A DNA stretch of 64,000 bases, taken from positions 36,533,863-36,597,862 of the forward strand of contig ML679962.1 in the NCBI GenBank assembly GCA_007922225.1, in the 5' to 3' direction. This document shows, in pieces, positions 10,406 to 22,219 of the stretch (positions within the stretch are counted from its first letter, which is position 1; each line of letters begins with the position of its first letter). Under the pieces are notes generated by a model, which worked only from the letters and a program-made list of their open reading frames with translations, had not been told where the DNA came from and made no database searches. The stretch is from Emydura subglobosa. Taxonomy: Eukaryota > Chordata > Testudines > Chelidae. The position numbers and the translations under genes were made by a program.

Positions 10406-10704
10406 TTAGGCTACGGCTATCCTGATGGTGGCAAAGTCGCTGCCGTCAGATCGATTGCTCTGAATCGACTGAGCGGTCAATGAAGACCCGCTCAGTCGAT
10501 CCAGAAATCGACGTACTAAGACCACCTTCACAAGTGGCGTAGCGCTGCATCGACAGGAACCATGTTCCCGTCGGTGCAGTGCAGTGAAGACGGCACGCAG
10601 AAGAGGAGCCCAGAAGTCGATGGGAGTCACACAAGTTCTTTGCGTAGCTTGCGTAACTTCCGTCGACTGCCGCCGAATCCCTGAGGTAAGTGTAGACCGG
10701 GTCT
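10406..10704. mobile_element. Palindromic MITE
   Basis: Ends are GGCTACGGCTATC on the left and, in reverse complement, GACCCGGTCTAC on the right, flanked by TA on both sides. A perfect 13-bp inverted repeat (10464-10476 and 10488-10500, loop 11) lies inside. The 'ATCGAC'-rich body and GTCTACAC-like ends fit a large family of reptile MITEs. No coding capacity. Confidence 0.65.
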
Positions 10705-10719
10705 AGGTGAGTCAGCCCT

Positions 10720-11181
10720 GACCCTGAGTGCTCTGAGCCTGATGGGCAGGGCCATATTATCCATTAGGCACAATAGGCACAGTGCCTCGGGCCTACGAAA
10801 CTTTCAAGGCCTACAAAAAACATTTTTTATATATAATTTTTTATTTTTATTTAAAAAGCTATTTATTAATAGCTTAAAATCAAATGAGTTATTTCGGTTG
10901 GGGGGCCTACGAAAGCAGGTGTGCCGAGGGCCTACAAAGGTCTTAAAACGGCCCTGCTGATGGGTGATTTGAGGTAATGACCTGTGAGTCCTAAGGACTC
11001 AACAGTCCAGAGGTGAGGGTCTAACCAGGTGGCCCCAAGGCAGGGTCCTGATGAAAGCAGACACTCCTCTCTGCTCAGCATTGCTACCGCATTGGGGATG
11101 CTCCCAGTTACTTGATGGTTCTGACCAACTGCTCCTGCTCGAGCCGTGGCCAATCGCCCAGCTGGCCTGACACTCAGGGTC
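10720..11181. mobile_element. Candidate MITE bounded by 11-bp inverted repeats
   Basis: GACCCTGAGTG at 10720-10730 is matched by its exact reverse complement at 11171-11181. Between them, after removing the nested hAT and one target copy, about 244 bases remain. Its position between two pieces of a broken SINE supports insertion. The family is not recognised, and an 11-bp inverted match could be chance. Confidence 0.35.
10747..10956. mobile_element. Non-autonomous hAT with perfect 8-bp target duplication
   Basis: The element begins CAGGGCC and ends GGCCCTG. It is flanked by identical 8-bp copies of CTGATGGG at 10739-10746 and 10957-10964. An 8-bp duplication with CAGGG-type ends is the hAT signature. 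The 210-bp body has GGCCTACGAAA/GGCCTACAAA motifs on each side of an AT-rich centre. No transposase. Confidence 0.88.
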
Positions 11182-11706
11182 CTATTATTAATACAAATAA
11201 TAAATAACAATAACAATGATGAATGCTTTTTTGCCCTTCAGGCTTAGTCTTACTGACTGATGTGTCTTTTGAAGTCTAAATCTCTAAGAGTCCGCGCTGC
11301 CTTCTCTGGGTATAAAACTGACTGGAAAGGGTGGCAGGAATAACTGATGGGAGAAGGAAACATCACTCAAAAACTCCATATTCACAATCCCGGCAATGCG
11401 CCGTTACCAAGGTACCATCTTTATATACTTCGATACAATGCTGCCGCGATTGCAGTAGTATGGCAAATGTAGAGTTGTCAATGGCAACCACTGCAAAATA
11501 TTTTCAGTTTGGCTTTCAAAACAAAGGCAGTGTATAGATATGTATGAGAACCAGCCTTCTGGATGAGTTTCATATTACTGGAATGACGTACTGATAAAGC
11601 TTTGATGGGCTGATCAAGGCAGCATGCTCTGCCACAAGGGAGAAGACCTATGATCTGAAAGAACCAAGGAAGCCTGCCTGGAGGCCAGTAAAACAATAAA
11701 CACACT

Positions 11707-11766
11707 GGACCAAATTCATCCCTGATGTAACACCACTTAGTTCCACTAAATGGATGAATTTGGGGC
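11707..11766. repeat. Short palindromic MITE
   Basis: GGACCAAATTCATCCCTG on the left is answered by GGATGAATTTGGGGC on the right, a hairpin of about 60 bases. Same class as the elements at 14157, 20236 and 21777. Confidence 0.6.
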
Positions 11767-11849
11767 AATAAGGATATGCGTTTGGACAGAGGCTGCTTCG
11801 TTCTGAAGCACTCATCAGTGGCTGAACTATCTGGCATTTGCTCAATATC

Positions 11850-14150
11850 CTTTATGAAGAAGTCCTATAGAAGTTAAGAGGCTGAAGCAAATTGACCTTC
11901 TAAAGTAACAAAAGCCTCTAGAATGAGCAGAGAATGAGATCCTTTCTTTAGAAGTTTCCAACTGACTTCTACGAGTTAGTTTAAACATTCAGTAGGAGGT
12001 TTATCGAGCGCTATTCTGTTCTGTGTAGGACTGTCATAAGAGAGAAAGATTTAGATGTATGGGTAACTGAGGAAAGTCTCCTCCTTTGTCGCCTAGTCCA
12101 TCCCTTAAACTCTGTCTCTGGATATTCAGTAGCTTCCCAGTCTGGGAATATATTTTACTCTTCCTATATATAGATGTTTCTGTGGCATGCCCTATCATTT
12201 GCTGGTTTTATTGCCAGGGACTATCTGCCTTAGTCTGTGGTTTCAGAATCTTTGTATGCGTCCCACCTTTCTGCTTGAAGAATTTCACCAATAAATTGCT
12301 GAAGGAATTCTTATAATTGTTTCTGTTTCTAGCATCTGACCCACTGGAAGTCAGGGCTGGCTAGTGAAATGATGTGTGGATTTGCCATGCTGCTATGCAG
12401 ACTATAAATATTTTCATTTGAAGGCCCCCAAATACGGTAAGTGCTGGAGCTTTTTGTTGTGTGAATCTGTTCCTGACAGGCAACTATAGTGGCATATTGA
12501 TCTTTTCTGGCAATTACATGGAAAGCAACTCAAGGTTACATTGACCTTGGGAGAAAGATATACCCTTAATGGAGAATGTTTGTTTTAGGCAGAAACAAGC
12601 AGGCCTTCAACATGCCATGTAGCAGAGATGCCTTTTTTCTCATTTACTTTTTTTCCAGCAAACATTTCCCATGGACTGCAGTACAAGAAAAATCCCATTC
12701 TCTCCTATATTTCCCTTCCCCTCTATCCACTCCATGGCTATTGTTGGAGTTCAGGATTACTGGCTTCTGCACTTTTTTTTTTTTTTTTTTAAAGAGCCGT
12801 AGTCAATACTTCAAGGCGACTGAGCAACTGGTAATGAAAAATTGCCATTTTTTCACCATGACTTCGAGCCCTGAAATCTTGGCATGTAACATCTGGAAGT
12901 TGTCTCTTGCTTTGTCGCCCAGTGTTGTGCCGAGGCATTGGCAATGTAGGATGTGAATGCAGAAACAGGGTGAGCAACAGAAGTGGCGGAATCAGAATAT
13001 CAATTAAACCATGGTTTCCATGTGCTTACCTCTGAAGGAGGCTGACTCTTTGACGTGTAAATAATAATCAGCATTAAAATGTGGAATTCTGAACTATAGG
13101 CTACATACCCTTTGCTCAAGTTTCAAATATATGTTTCAATGCCGAACTAAGCAAACACCATCCGTCCACATACCGGTCCCCAACTATGATGTTTTGATGG
13201 CTATTACACAGCAAAAGTGACATAAGCATCCTTTAGTTGTTTGAGAGTAGAACCGGAAATCTAAACTCTTGTTTTCTCTATGGAAAAACCAAAGGTGGGG
13301 AGAATCCAGCTACCACAGAAATTAGGCTCAAAAGAAAAAAAGGCAAATAAGGGACCCCATGCATATTGCTATTTCAGTGTTGTCTAGATTTCTGTTACAA
13401 ATTTCCCTGTTCAGGGAAAATAAAAGGTGTAATCGGATGTGATGCATCCAGATTTCTGTTTCTTTAAACAAAATAGAATAGTGTGAGAAAAAGGAGTCTG
13501 AGAGAGACAAGGCAAAGGAGAAATGCTCTTGTTGACTTGGCAGAGTTTAAGTTGCAAATTGATACTAGATCATTGGTGGATTAGCAGAACAAAAGTCAAA
13601 GTGTGTTGCATGCTAATTTATTAAAAGCAAGCCAATAGGCCGTATTGTTCTTAAATCTGCCTGTCTCTCTGACCCAGTTTGATTCCTTTCTTTTAAAGGA
13701 CATTTTCTCCAAATGACAGTGTTCAACTAATGCAGAATTCCTGTGTCCGAAGGACAGTCTGTGATCCAGTCCATTGACTCCTGATTTCATTTAAACTGCA
13801 ATTCATTATTTTCTTCCTGTGCTCATTCAAGAGCCCATTGTTCATTACTCTCCCATCACTGTATGATTGGAACAATTTGTATCTGTCGCTCGTACATTGG
13901 CCAGATAATGAAATAATCATTTGTGCATCTACACAGTATTTTACATTTATTTTTTACAACGTAATTCACTTCACAGGGTCATTTTATCATTCTGGAACAA
14001 ATTGTGATCTTGTTTAAGCATTTAGTAGTTCGTAACAGTTTGCAACTGCCAATGTCAGGATACATCTGAATATTACCATTCACAGACCAACAAGACGGCA
14101 ATGAAATCATTGCTGTTCTTTCAGTCAACAAAAGCAGAAAAGATTCTGGA
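11850..14150. other. Unique sequence, no gene seen
   Basis: Moderately AT-rich sequence with only short chance frames (the longest about 126 codons near 12576). A run of 18 T lies at 12773-12790. No repeat family, exon or RNA gene is recognised. Confidence 0.5.
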
Positions 14151-14156
14151 GACCAA

Positions 14157-14227
14157 GGGCAAGATCCAAAGTCCATTGAAGGCAGTGGAAAAACTCCTAT
14201 TGATTTTAGTGGGTTTTGAATTAGGCC
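14157..14227. repeat. Short palindromic MITE
   Basis: Reads GGGCAAGATCCAAAGTCCATTGA at the left and, on the opposite strand, GGCCTAATTCAAAACCCACTA from the right: the common 'GGGCCTGATCCAAAGCCCATTGAAGTCAATGG' type of self-complementary repeat. Confidence 0.65.
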
Positions 14228-15424
14228 TTCAAACAGAGGAGCAATGAGAAAAGGTAAGACTATCTTGATAAAAATGAAGGCAGAAGATAAAGCACAGAGC
14301 CTGAAAAAGCCTGAAGAATACAATCAGATGAGCTTCAGTTCTCAAGTAGACCAGCAAGGTTATGACTTCTAGAGAAGTGAAGAGACTAGGAGAAAAACTA
14401 GTTATTATGACATCAGATAGATAGAAAGGTGATTGCTGATTGGTTAATTCATCTTTCTTCTGCAAATCTATTCCTGCTCAATTAATTAAAATGACACACA
14501 TGTTATGCTCTCCAAATATCACACACTTTATTATATAAAGGTTGAATTAGTCATTATTTTGGAAAAGGTCAGGGCTTCAATTTAATGCTGAAAGGAGATA
14601 CAGCCTTCCACTGATGCTTCATAATTGTCATCCGATCCCAGCTCTATGCACTAACTGAATCTCAGCTCAAAGAATTTGCTACCAGAGTTTACAAAGGACT
14701 TGTGACAGAAAGTGTTTTGGGCCACTCTCTAGCACCTTTTCCAGTGAAAGTGGGATGAAAGAAAATGATACAGTCATTGAAATAATTACATTATACCGGC
14801 AGGGTTTTTTTTGTCTAAATATTGAACTGTGTTTGCGGCATTCTTCGTAATTCTTCAGTCGATTGTCTGTATTACGGTAGCAACTCAAGGCTTCAGTGGA
14901 GATCAAGACTCCGTAGTGCTAGGTATACAACCACAAGGTGAGATAGTCCCTGATGTCTCTGAAGACCTGACAGTCCAAATGCTTTTCACCATATAATGTG
15001 TGTCCGTGCTGGTGAGCTTTAAAAGGTTTGGACACCAACTACGCAAGCTCCTTCCATCTATGAATCCTGCAAATACAGGCTTCCAGGTGAGGGTGCCTGT
15101 GCTGCTGGGTTTTGGCTGGAAACACCAGAGAAATAGCTTCCCTTGTGAATTTAGGCATGTCCACTCTCAGCAGGAAGTTGGAGGTGGGGAGATACTTGAA
15201 AATGGAAAGATAATCATGCAGAGGAGTAAAGTAATCATTTACTCATGAGCCCCAGGCCTGGCTTGGATAAAGCTTTGAGGGGTAGGCATTGGGCCCTTAG
15301 CTATTATCTCAGTCTTTCTGTAGACTCAGCACTGCATTGGTTCGCCTCTGGGATGGTATTTGGCTCTATATCAACCACGAGTCACTGCGCTCAATAGTGT
15401 CACTTACACAGTGGAGACAATCCA

Positions 15425-15970
15425 CTGCAGAAATCACTGGGTGAGATTGTCTGGCCCGTGCTAGGCAGGAGCTCAGACTAGATCAGTGGTCCTCAACCAG
15501 GGGTACATGTACCCCTGGGGGTACGCAGAGGTCTTCCAGGGGGTACATCAACTCATTTAGATACAATATTTGCCTAGTCTTACAACAGGTTATAGGAATA
15601 GTCTCAATGTAAATAAAAACTTAATTGTTGTTGTCGCTTCACTGCCTTCCAGAATGACAAGGCTCACAAGTGAACAACAGGTGCAAGTATTACACTCAAA
15701 TGCAAGTGTAACATTTATATTCCAACTGATTTATTTTATAATTATATGGTAAAAAGGAGAAAGTAAGCAATTTTTCAGGAACAGTGTGCTGTGACACGTC
15801 TGTATTGTTATGTCTGATTTTGTAGGCAAGTAGTAGTTTTTGTGTGTGGTCAAACTTGGGGTACACAAGACAAATCAGACTCCTGAAAGGGGTACAGTAA
15901 CCTGGAAAGGTTGAGAACCACTGGACTAGATGATCACAACGGTCACTTCTGGGCATAAAAATCTATGACT
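15425..15970 (+). mobile_element. CR1 LINE 3' tail split by a hAT
   Basis: 'AATCACTGGGTGAGATTGTCTGGCC...GCTCAGACTAGAT' up to 15483 and 'GATCACAACGGTCACTTCTGGGC...AAAATCTATGA' from 15932 are the two halves of the standard reptile CR1 3' end, separated exactly by the hAT at 15484-15923 and its target duplication. No coding part remains. Confidence 0.9.
15484..15923. mobile_element. Complete non-autonomous hAT inserted in CR1
   Basis: Starts CAGTGGTCCTCAACCAGGGG and ends in the reverse complement of CAGTGGTTCTCAACC. Identical 8-bp duplications GACTAGAT flank it at 15476-15483 and 15924-15931. The 440-bp interior repeats 'GGGGTAC' motifs near both ends and has no transposase frame. Clearly a hAT (Charlie/Tip-like ends) mobilised in trans. 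Confidence 0.93.
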
Positions 15971-18900
15971 CTCAAGAGTCCTTTAAATGAAAAGGAATGC
16001 AGAAGCGGACGTCACAAGAGAGACGTTCCATCAGGTACAGCCATGAACTCGGCCCCCTCTCATCCCCGATTAACACTAACTCACGATCACCACATAGAGA
16101 ATGAAGGACTCCATGAGCAGATTGATTGTCCCGCTTGCCCCATCGTGTGATCTCTCCAATTGAGGCATGCAGTCAGGACGATGTTCATGTTGTACCTCTT
16201 CTGTAGGAACACAGGCTCCAGGCTGCAGGACTGTCCATCTAGCACATACAAACGGTGTTGTAACCGCACACCATCTTACCCTCCCGCTCCTTGATTAAAA
16301 ATACCACAAGGGTTCATGCCGGCCTTGTAAAAAGGCAGACTGGTGTCACGTGATGGGAGTTTGACCATTCAGCTACACAGTTCAACTGGAACAATAAGGA
16401 GAGAAAGAGAGAGCCACACATGGCTGGGAGGTTTGCTAAAATCTGTAGCTGGGTGTCTGAAATCACATTGGTAAATTTGATGTATGATGTGAGATGTTTT
16501 ATGCTGATTATAGTGGTCTAGAAAGCCCTTTTTTGTAAATACGTTCATTCTTCTTAGTTATGCTCCATTAAGTGGTATTTGGTTAGCATGTGTGTGTTTG
16601 CAGACTATATCAACCAGATTAATAAAACAAGAAAGGAAAAAAATAGCTACAAGACACAAGGTAACAGCAGATATATAGATGGAGAGCAAAATATCAGCAG
16701 AAACAAACTGTGGCTGGACAGTAAAAAATCACCTGCTTCTTAGGGAGATACAACTGGGTAACGATCCATGGAAACATGAACATTTCAGATGGCAGATCTG
16801 CTATTCAAATTTATGGCAGGCTGTCAGAGTGCCTGCGTCCCTCACTCCCACCAGAAGAATTGCTCTTTGCCGAACGGTAATGAGCAGGTTATGGGTGACT
16901 TTAGAAAAAGTATGGACCTCTCCAAGACATTGTACTGCATCATATTAGCTTCTCTCTGAAGTTAGTCATTTCCCAACACACTGTATTACCAATCACTGTC
17001 ACTAATATACCATGAAATTCAGTTGTATAATGCAGAGAGCAACTCAGCCTCCCATTTCAAAGGTTTGTTACCCATAATCCTGCGTGAGTCATTAGCAATG
17101 TGATCGAACAGAGGAAAACTCATTCACTTCTTACAACGTTTCCCCCTCTGGCAAATAACCGATACATTACACATGGACACAATGCTTAATTCTCCAGGGA
17201 CTGCTGATTACAGCATTGTGAAAGGCATGCCTCTTTAATGGGCAGCCAGGTCGCCCAGGAGTCCCACCGGCCCCATCTGTTGTGTCGTGTGGTATCCATC
17301 CCCCACACCAGCATTCCCCGCCCGGGATTGACTAGCTGGCTGTTCTGGCAAAGTATCTATTTTCTAGTCTTCACATTACTTACTCTCTGAAATGTCGGTA
17401 GAACAATATTTTTAAGATGAGATCGCAAACCCCCGCCCCTCCCACACCAGTATAAATATACCCACGGACTTAGTTCCATCAACAAGCTCTAGGGGAACAT
17501 TTTCAAAAGCACCGCAGTCCTGTTTGTAATAGTGACTTAGGCCCAAGAGCCTCAAAGTTATTTAGGCACCTAATTGCCAGTGGGAGTTGTGTTTTCAGCT
17601 CTTCCTGTCTCATCTGTATTGCACACCATAAAGCCAATCGGTGTCGATTCACTAATATGAATTCTCCACTAAGGTTTGCATGTTTTTTCTGCCAAAACGT
17701 TAACTAAGCAATAGGTAATCCTGACTTCTGCCCTGACAGAACTGGGATTTTGATGTTGCCTAGTTGGTATTTTATTTCTCAAGCAGCCTTAATTTACATG
17801 TAAGTATATTGTAATGCACTGGTGTAGAAACACAACAGAGCATTATATGAGGTCTGTAACTCAAAAAACTTACCTCTCTCTTTCTGGGCAAGAATTTGTG
17901 TTATGCTGGCTAGCTAGCCATGTAGACAACATGGGACTTTGGCCTGTGTGTAGTTTAATGGTTGCATTTGTATCCCAACCTTTATTGCCGTGTGATGTGA
18001 AATGCTACTTTTGTCTAAAACACAGCAAACAGTATTTTTAACCAAAGGAAAGAGAGAAACTAATACTGTTGTATAAAACTGTTGCCACAGGGCTCACCTA
18101 TGGATGACCCCTTCGTGACAAGATTAGAGAGCACCCCGCTCTGAAAGCCTTTGACATCAGGTTTTCAGGGCAGTGATACAGATAGTTGAGCTTTCACAGC
18201 TGTGTCTCATCGCCCTAGTGAATATAAATAATGTGGCTTGCCTTTTGTTCATTTACTTTAGAATTGATCTGTTTAGTTACGAAGATCACAGTAATGGTGA
18301 CAATGTGTAATAACGCCATCAGACCCGACTGTGCATCAGTAGCTTCTGGAGAACTTCATTTTTGGCCCTGTTCTGTCTTAATTACAATGGTAATGGTTTC
18401 CTTCAAGTTCACCACTCTTTAAGCGTTTAAATGAACTAGCTGGAAGTGCCACTATCTTAGTGATTCTTGACAATGACATTAATAGACTGCCTATTTATTC
18501 AATTCCTCTTTTAAATTAAGTCTTAACTGTGACTCTTCAAACTCTAAAGGTTTTTTTTGTCTTTCATAAGAGCTGTTTTCTTCCTTCTTTCATCAAGTCC
18601 AAGATCGGGTTAAGACCTCTCTGGTTTCCGGCTCATTTTGCTCAAGAAGGCGCTCCAACAGGTTGACATTGCAAAGTAATTTGAAGTATTTATAAAGACA
18701 AACATTTAAAAAGCAGCTGAAGTGCCAGATGGGAAATGTAGCAGTGATGTTGACTGGGCTAGGATGTGGGGGAGACCCCGGCATTGTAAGACAGAATTTT
18801 AGCTCATTGATTCTGCCTCACCTGGGTTATGTACAGACATTGTCAGAACCGTGTTCCCAGCTTCCAAATATGACAAGGCTGGAGTTCTTAAAGTTGAAGG

Positions 18901-20235
18901 AGGCCAGAATCATTGTGTGGTGATAGCAATAGCGTGTCAGCTGAAAGACTGCTCTGATGGCCCCCATGATGTCAGTTCAAGTTCTTAGACCACCATTCCC
19001 AATTTATTTCACCAAGTATCTGCAGCCACCACACTTGCTAATGTCAAAATAGTGTTGTATCTATTCTTGTCCCTGAAAGTATTGTGTCTGAAGGCCGGGG
19101 GGGGGGGACAATCAGCTTCAGAGCAACCCCTCTAAAAACCTTGTTGTTCTGATAATCAGAAACTCTATCTGTTTTGCAACCATGATTTACTAAAAATTAT
19201 ATTTCACTGAACACATGTTTATTAAACAACAACTTTTGTGATGGTTCTGTATGTGGTGTTTTGTCTGTTTTTCTGTATATTCTGGCTGAGTGAAAGAGTG
19301 GCATATCAATATTTTTGTCTCTATAAATACCAGGCAGCCATTCTCAAAGAACAAATAAGAAAAGATTCAATCTGTCCCCAATTCAAAACTTGATTGCTAA
19401 AGACTTTCCAAGCCAGGGTTGATAAAGCATTGATGACACTATCGTCAATTTACAGTAAATATTTTTTTGTGTACCAGCGTGCTATATGATACAGATGTGG
19501 CTGCAGTTTATAAGTGTCATACATTAGCAGGTTAGAATTTTACTACCAATGTAGCACTACGTCTGGGCTTTGGGTGGTATGCTCACTGGACAAACAACCT
19601 CTCTCATTATATTTTGTTGTTTCTGATCTAAATACCAGGGGGTACCTACAGATCTAGGGAAATCCAGAGAGGATTCGGATAAGCCTCCAAATATTTAGAG
19701 ACCTCTCCAGAGCAAGTGGCTGAGGGTTTTGAGTTCAGGCCATCAAGAAGCTGAAATACCAAGAGTGCCTAACTGTAAGTAATGTTGTTGTTATTCCTCA
19801 CTTTCAGACGCGTGAGCCTTGGAAGAGTGTTCCAGCAGCAGCACAGCACCGGATTGCCCAAGGGTCAGATGCTGGAAGTGAGTTCGGCTACTCATGCAAT
19901 GGGAACTGGAAATCTGCTGTAGAGGCAATGTCACTAGACACTCTTGAGCCCACTCACCCCTCACGTATCAGACCATGCTTCCAGTGAGGGATGCCCAGAA
20001 CAGGGATCGGGGAGAGCTCTTGGTCTTATGCTACTCTCTAGTGACCCCTTCTTTCCAAAGCAAGGAATAATACTGAAGTCGATAGACGCCCCATGTTTTA
20101 TTGCAACTTGCCGTCTCCAAGAGCTAGAAAGAAGTAGGATAAGTAAACCTGGAGACCCGTGAGACTCCTGAGAACCCACATAATGTTTAACAAGGAAGAC
20201 TGGCTGGACAGAGAATACATGAAACTGGGAACTAA
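15971..20235. other. Mostly unique sequence, no gene seen
   Basis: Short chance frames only. A decayed palindromic fragment of the 'TTTTCAAAAGCAC...GACTTAGG...TTTAGGCACCTAA' type lies at about 17505-17575. A run of G lies at 19098-19106. No other recognisable element. Confidence 0.45.
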
Positions 20236-20302
20236 GGACCAAATTCAGCTGTAGTTTAGGGAAGTGCAACCTCCCACTGATAACAAGGTTGAGTTTGGGC
20301 CC
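20236..20302. repeat. Short palindromic MITE
   Basis: GGACCAAATTCAGCTGTA on the left and TTGAGTTTGGGCCC on the right form an imperfect inverted pair, of the same class as 11707 and 21777. Confidence 0.5.
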
Positions 20303-21224
20303 ATTACTTTAAAACCCCTGGATGTGAGAATCTACTTTCAAATACTCAGTTGTAGTCAAGTTTTGAAGATGTGAAGTCTGCAGCGTCTATGGTGTTAGTG
20401 CTTTGGACTTTCTAGGATCATAGAGTCGTATTTCTTCTTCATAGTATTGTAGTTCACAGGGTGGAGGCAGTCTCATGCAGACTTACAAACATTCAGAGCT
20501 TTTCAGGACAGCCCATGGTTTGGTTTCAATTTAAAAAATAAGAGGAGAAAGTGACTCAGCATTTCTAACCCCAACCAGGAGCTGATTCCACCTCTGGAGC
20601 GTAATAGCTGAAAGCAGAGAAAATCCAAGAGCCTTCCCTTAGAACTGGGTAAAAGCTAGCTATCTGACGACTGCCAATGTGAATAGGCAGCGGGGATGCA
20701 GGGTGACATTAATAAGCATCATTTAAAGATGCAGTTCAACTCTGGAAAGGGCCGACAGAGAAATGGCTCCTCCTTGTCCATCAGGTGTTCTCTGGGTGCA
20801 TATTTAATCTGACACTGGTTACGAACCCAGGCCCCGACCCTCCCATCGGACCTGTGTGGGGTGGGGGTTTATTTCAGTGGGGTACCAAGGCACCTAACAG
20901 GAGGAGAGCTGGCTCCGATCCCTACTCTGCATCGTAACAATTGCTCACTAAATTCTAATTACGCAGCCAGCGACCCACATCTGTGTAATCCTGTTGAAGA
21001 TAATGGGGGCAGGGTTGCTACAGATGGCTTTGAAGGCACAATTTGGCCTGCAAAAATCTTTCTCTCCTGATGATTGGAAAGCTCTGAACCCAGCTTGACT
21101 GCTAAATTCTTGTCCAAGTCTCTCTTTCCAGGATACAGTCCCCCGTCCTGGGGGACCTGCATTCTTGGTTCCTTGGTGTGCAACCTTGCATTTGATTTGG
21201 TGTGCAACCTTGCATAAGATGCAT

Positions 21225-21465
21225 GTTTGATTGTGCCCAGTTTGTTTTGTAGAAGTGACGTGTTATCGTTCCTCATCCGTCCACCAATCTTTGGGTCATC
21301 TGCAAACTTCATCAGCCACGATTTTATGTTTCTTTCCAGATTTTTGATGAAAATACGGAACAGTCTTGGGCTGAAAACCTGTCGCTGTGGAACCTCAGCA
21401 GAAACACCCCATACAATTATGATTTCCCGTTTTGAGATCTATCACTTAGCCAGCCCCAGTATATT
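21225..21465 (-). mobile_element. CR1 LINE reverse-transcriptase fragment
   Basis: Read on the minus strand, the order is CTGGCTAAGTGATAGATCTCAAAA, then a 'TGTTTCTGCTGAGGTTCCAC' block, then 'ATCAAAAATCTGGAAAGAAACAT', then 'GATGAAGTTTGCAGATGACCC'. This matches the CR1 RT region through the 'KFADD' motif (codons near 21295-21312). Reading frames are broken. It is a 5'- and 3'-truncated piece of about 240 bases. Confidence 0.8.
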
Positions 21466-21776
21466 AGATTTCTTCTTCCTATTGTCTCTGACAGCAGCTA
21501 AAGGCCTCTATTCCTGGGTGGACAGAAAATTGACAACAGTGCTGTCCAGACCATATGCCTCTTATGGTAAGAAGGTTCCTTATTTCCACCATTCTGCATT
21601 TTCATAGATCACCATCTGTTATTTACCTCCAAACCCTTTGGAAATCTGACATCCAATCTCATTTCTATTTTACTGTCCTCCTGATGGGTTTGTGGCCAAA
21701 TGAGGCCGCAAGCTCTCTCTGATGAATGGGAGCAAATTTATGCATTTCTGATTGTCTAAATTTAGCAAAGTGTACA

Positions 21777-21842
21777 GGGCCAGGTTTATCCCTGATGGAA
21801 TCCGGTGACCTTGATGGAGTGACACGAGGGTGAGTTGAGCCC
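21777..21842. repeat. Short palindromic MITE
   Basis: GGGCCAGGTTTATCCCTGATGGA on the left is paired with GGGTGAGTTGAGCCC on the right. Class as at 11707. Confidence 0.55.
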
Positions 21843-22219
21843 ATGATTATCATATCCAAATTTGTATTCATCTAGACGTGTGTCACGGCCCTGAGGGTTT
21901 CCAAACCATTTGAAAAACAGGAACTATCAGGGGATACTGACGTTATTTCAGGGTAGCAAATGTGCGCTCTAGGTTCTCGCCCCCAACCACGGGCCCACCT
22001 TTGATCACCACAGCTTATTTGGCACGAACGACAGTGTTGCTCACACTTACTAAGATGTTGCGATGCCTGCTTGTGTCCTGCCTTTCTCCACGTAATTACT
22101 TATTTGAAAAGCATTTTGAGACATCTGACGGTTTGGAAAAGCAAAGGGTGCTTGAGTGGCTGTCTGTCAGAGAGATACTTTGCCGCCTGGCATTAGAAAG
22201 AAGTCCTTTCCTAGGCTAA

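Larger units (their letters stand above)
10319..11215 (-). repeat. MIR-like SINE split by a stack of insertions
   Basis: 10319-10405 matches, in reverse, the reptile MIR-like SINE (GTTGTAAATCCC...GGGACCATGTTTTTGTTCTGTGTTTGTACAGAGCCTAGCGCAGTGCGGTCCTGGTGCATGACT type). Its expected end, an 'AATACAAATAATAAATAA' tail, appears at about 11188-11210. The roughly 780 bases between are a MITE (10406-10704) and a second inserted segment (10720-11181) that itself contains a hAT. The rejoining across the gap is inferred. Confidence 0.55.
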
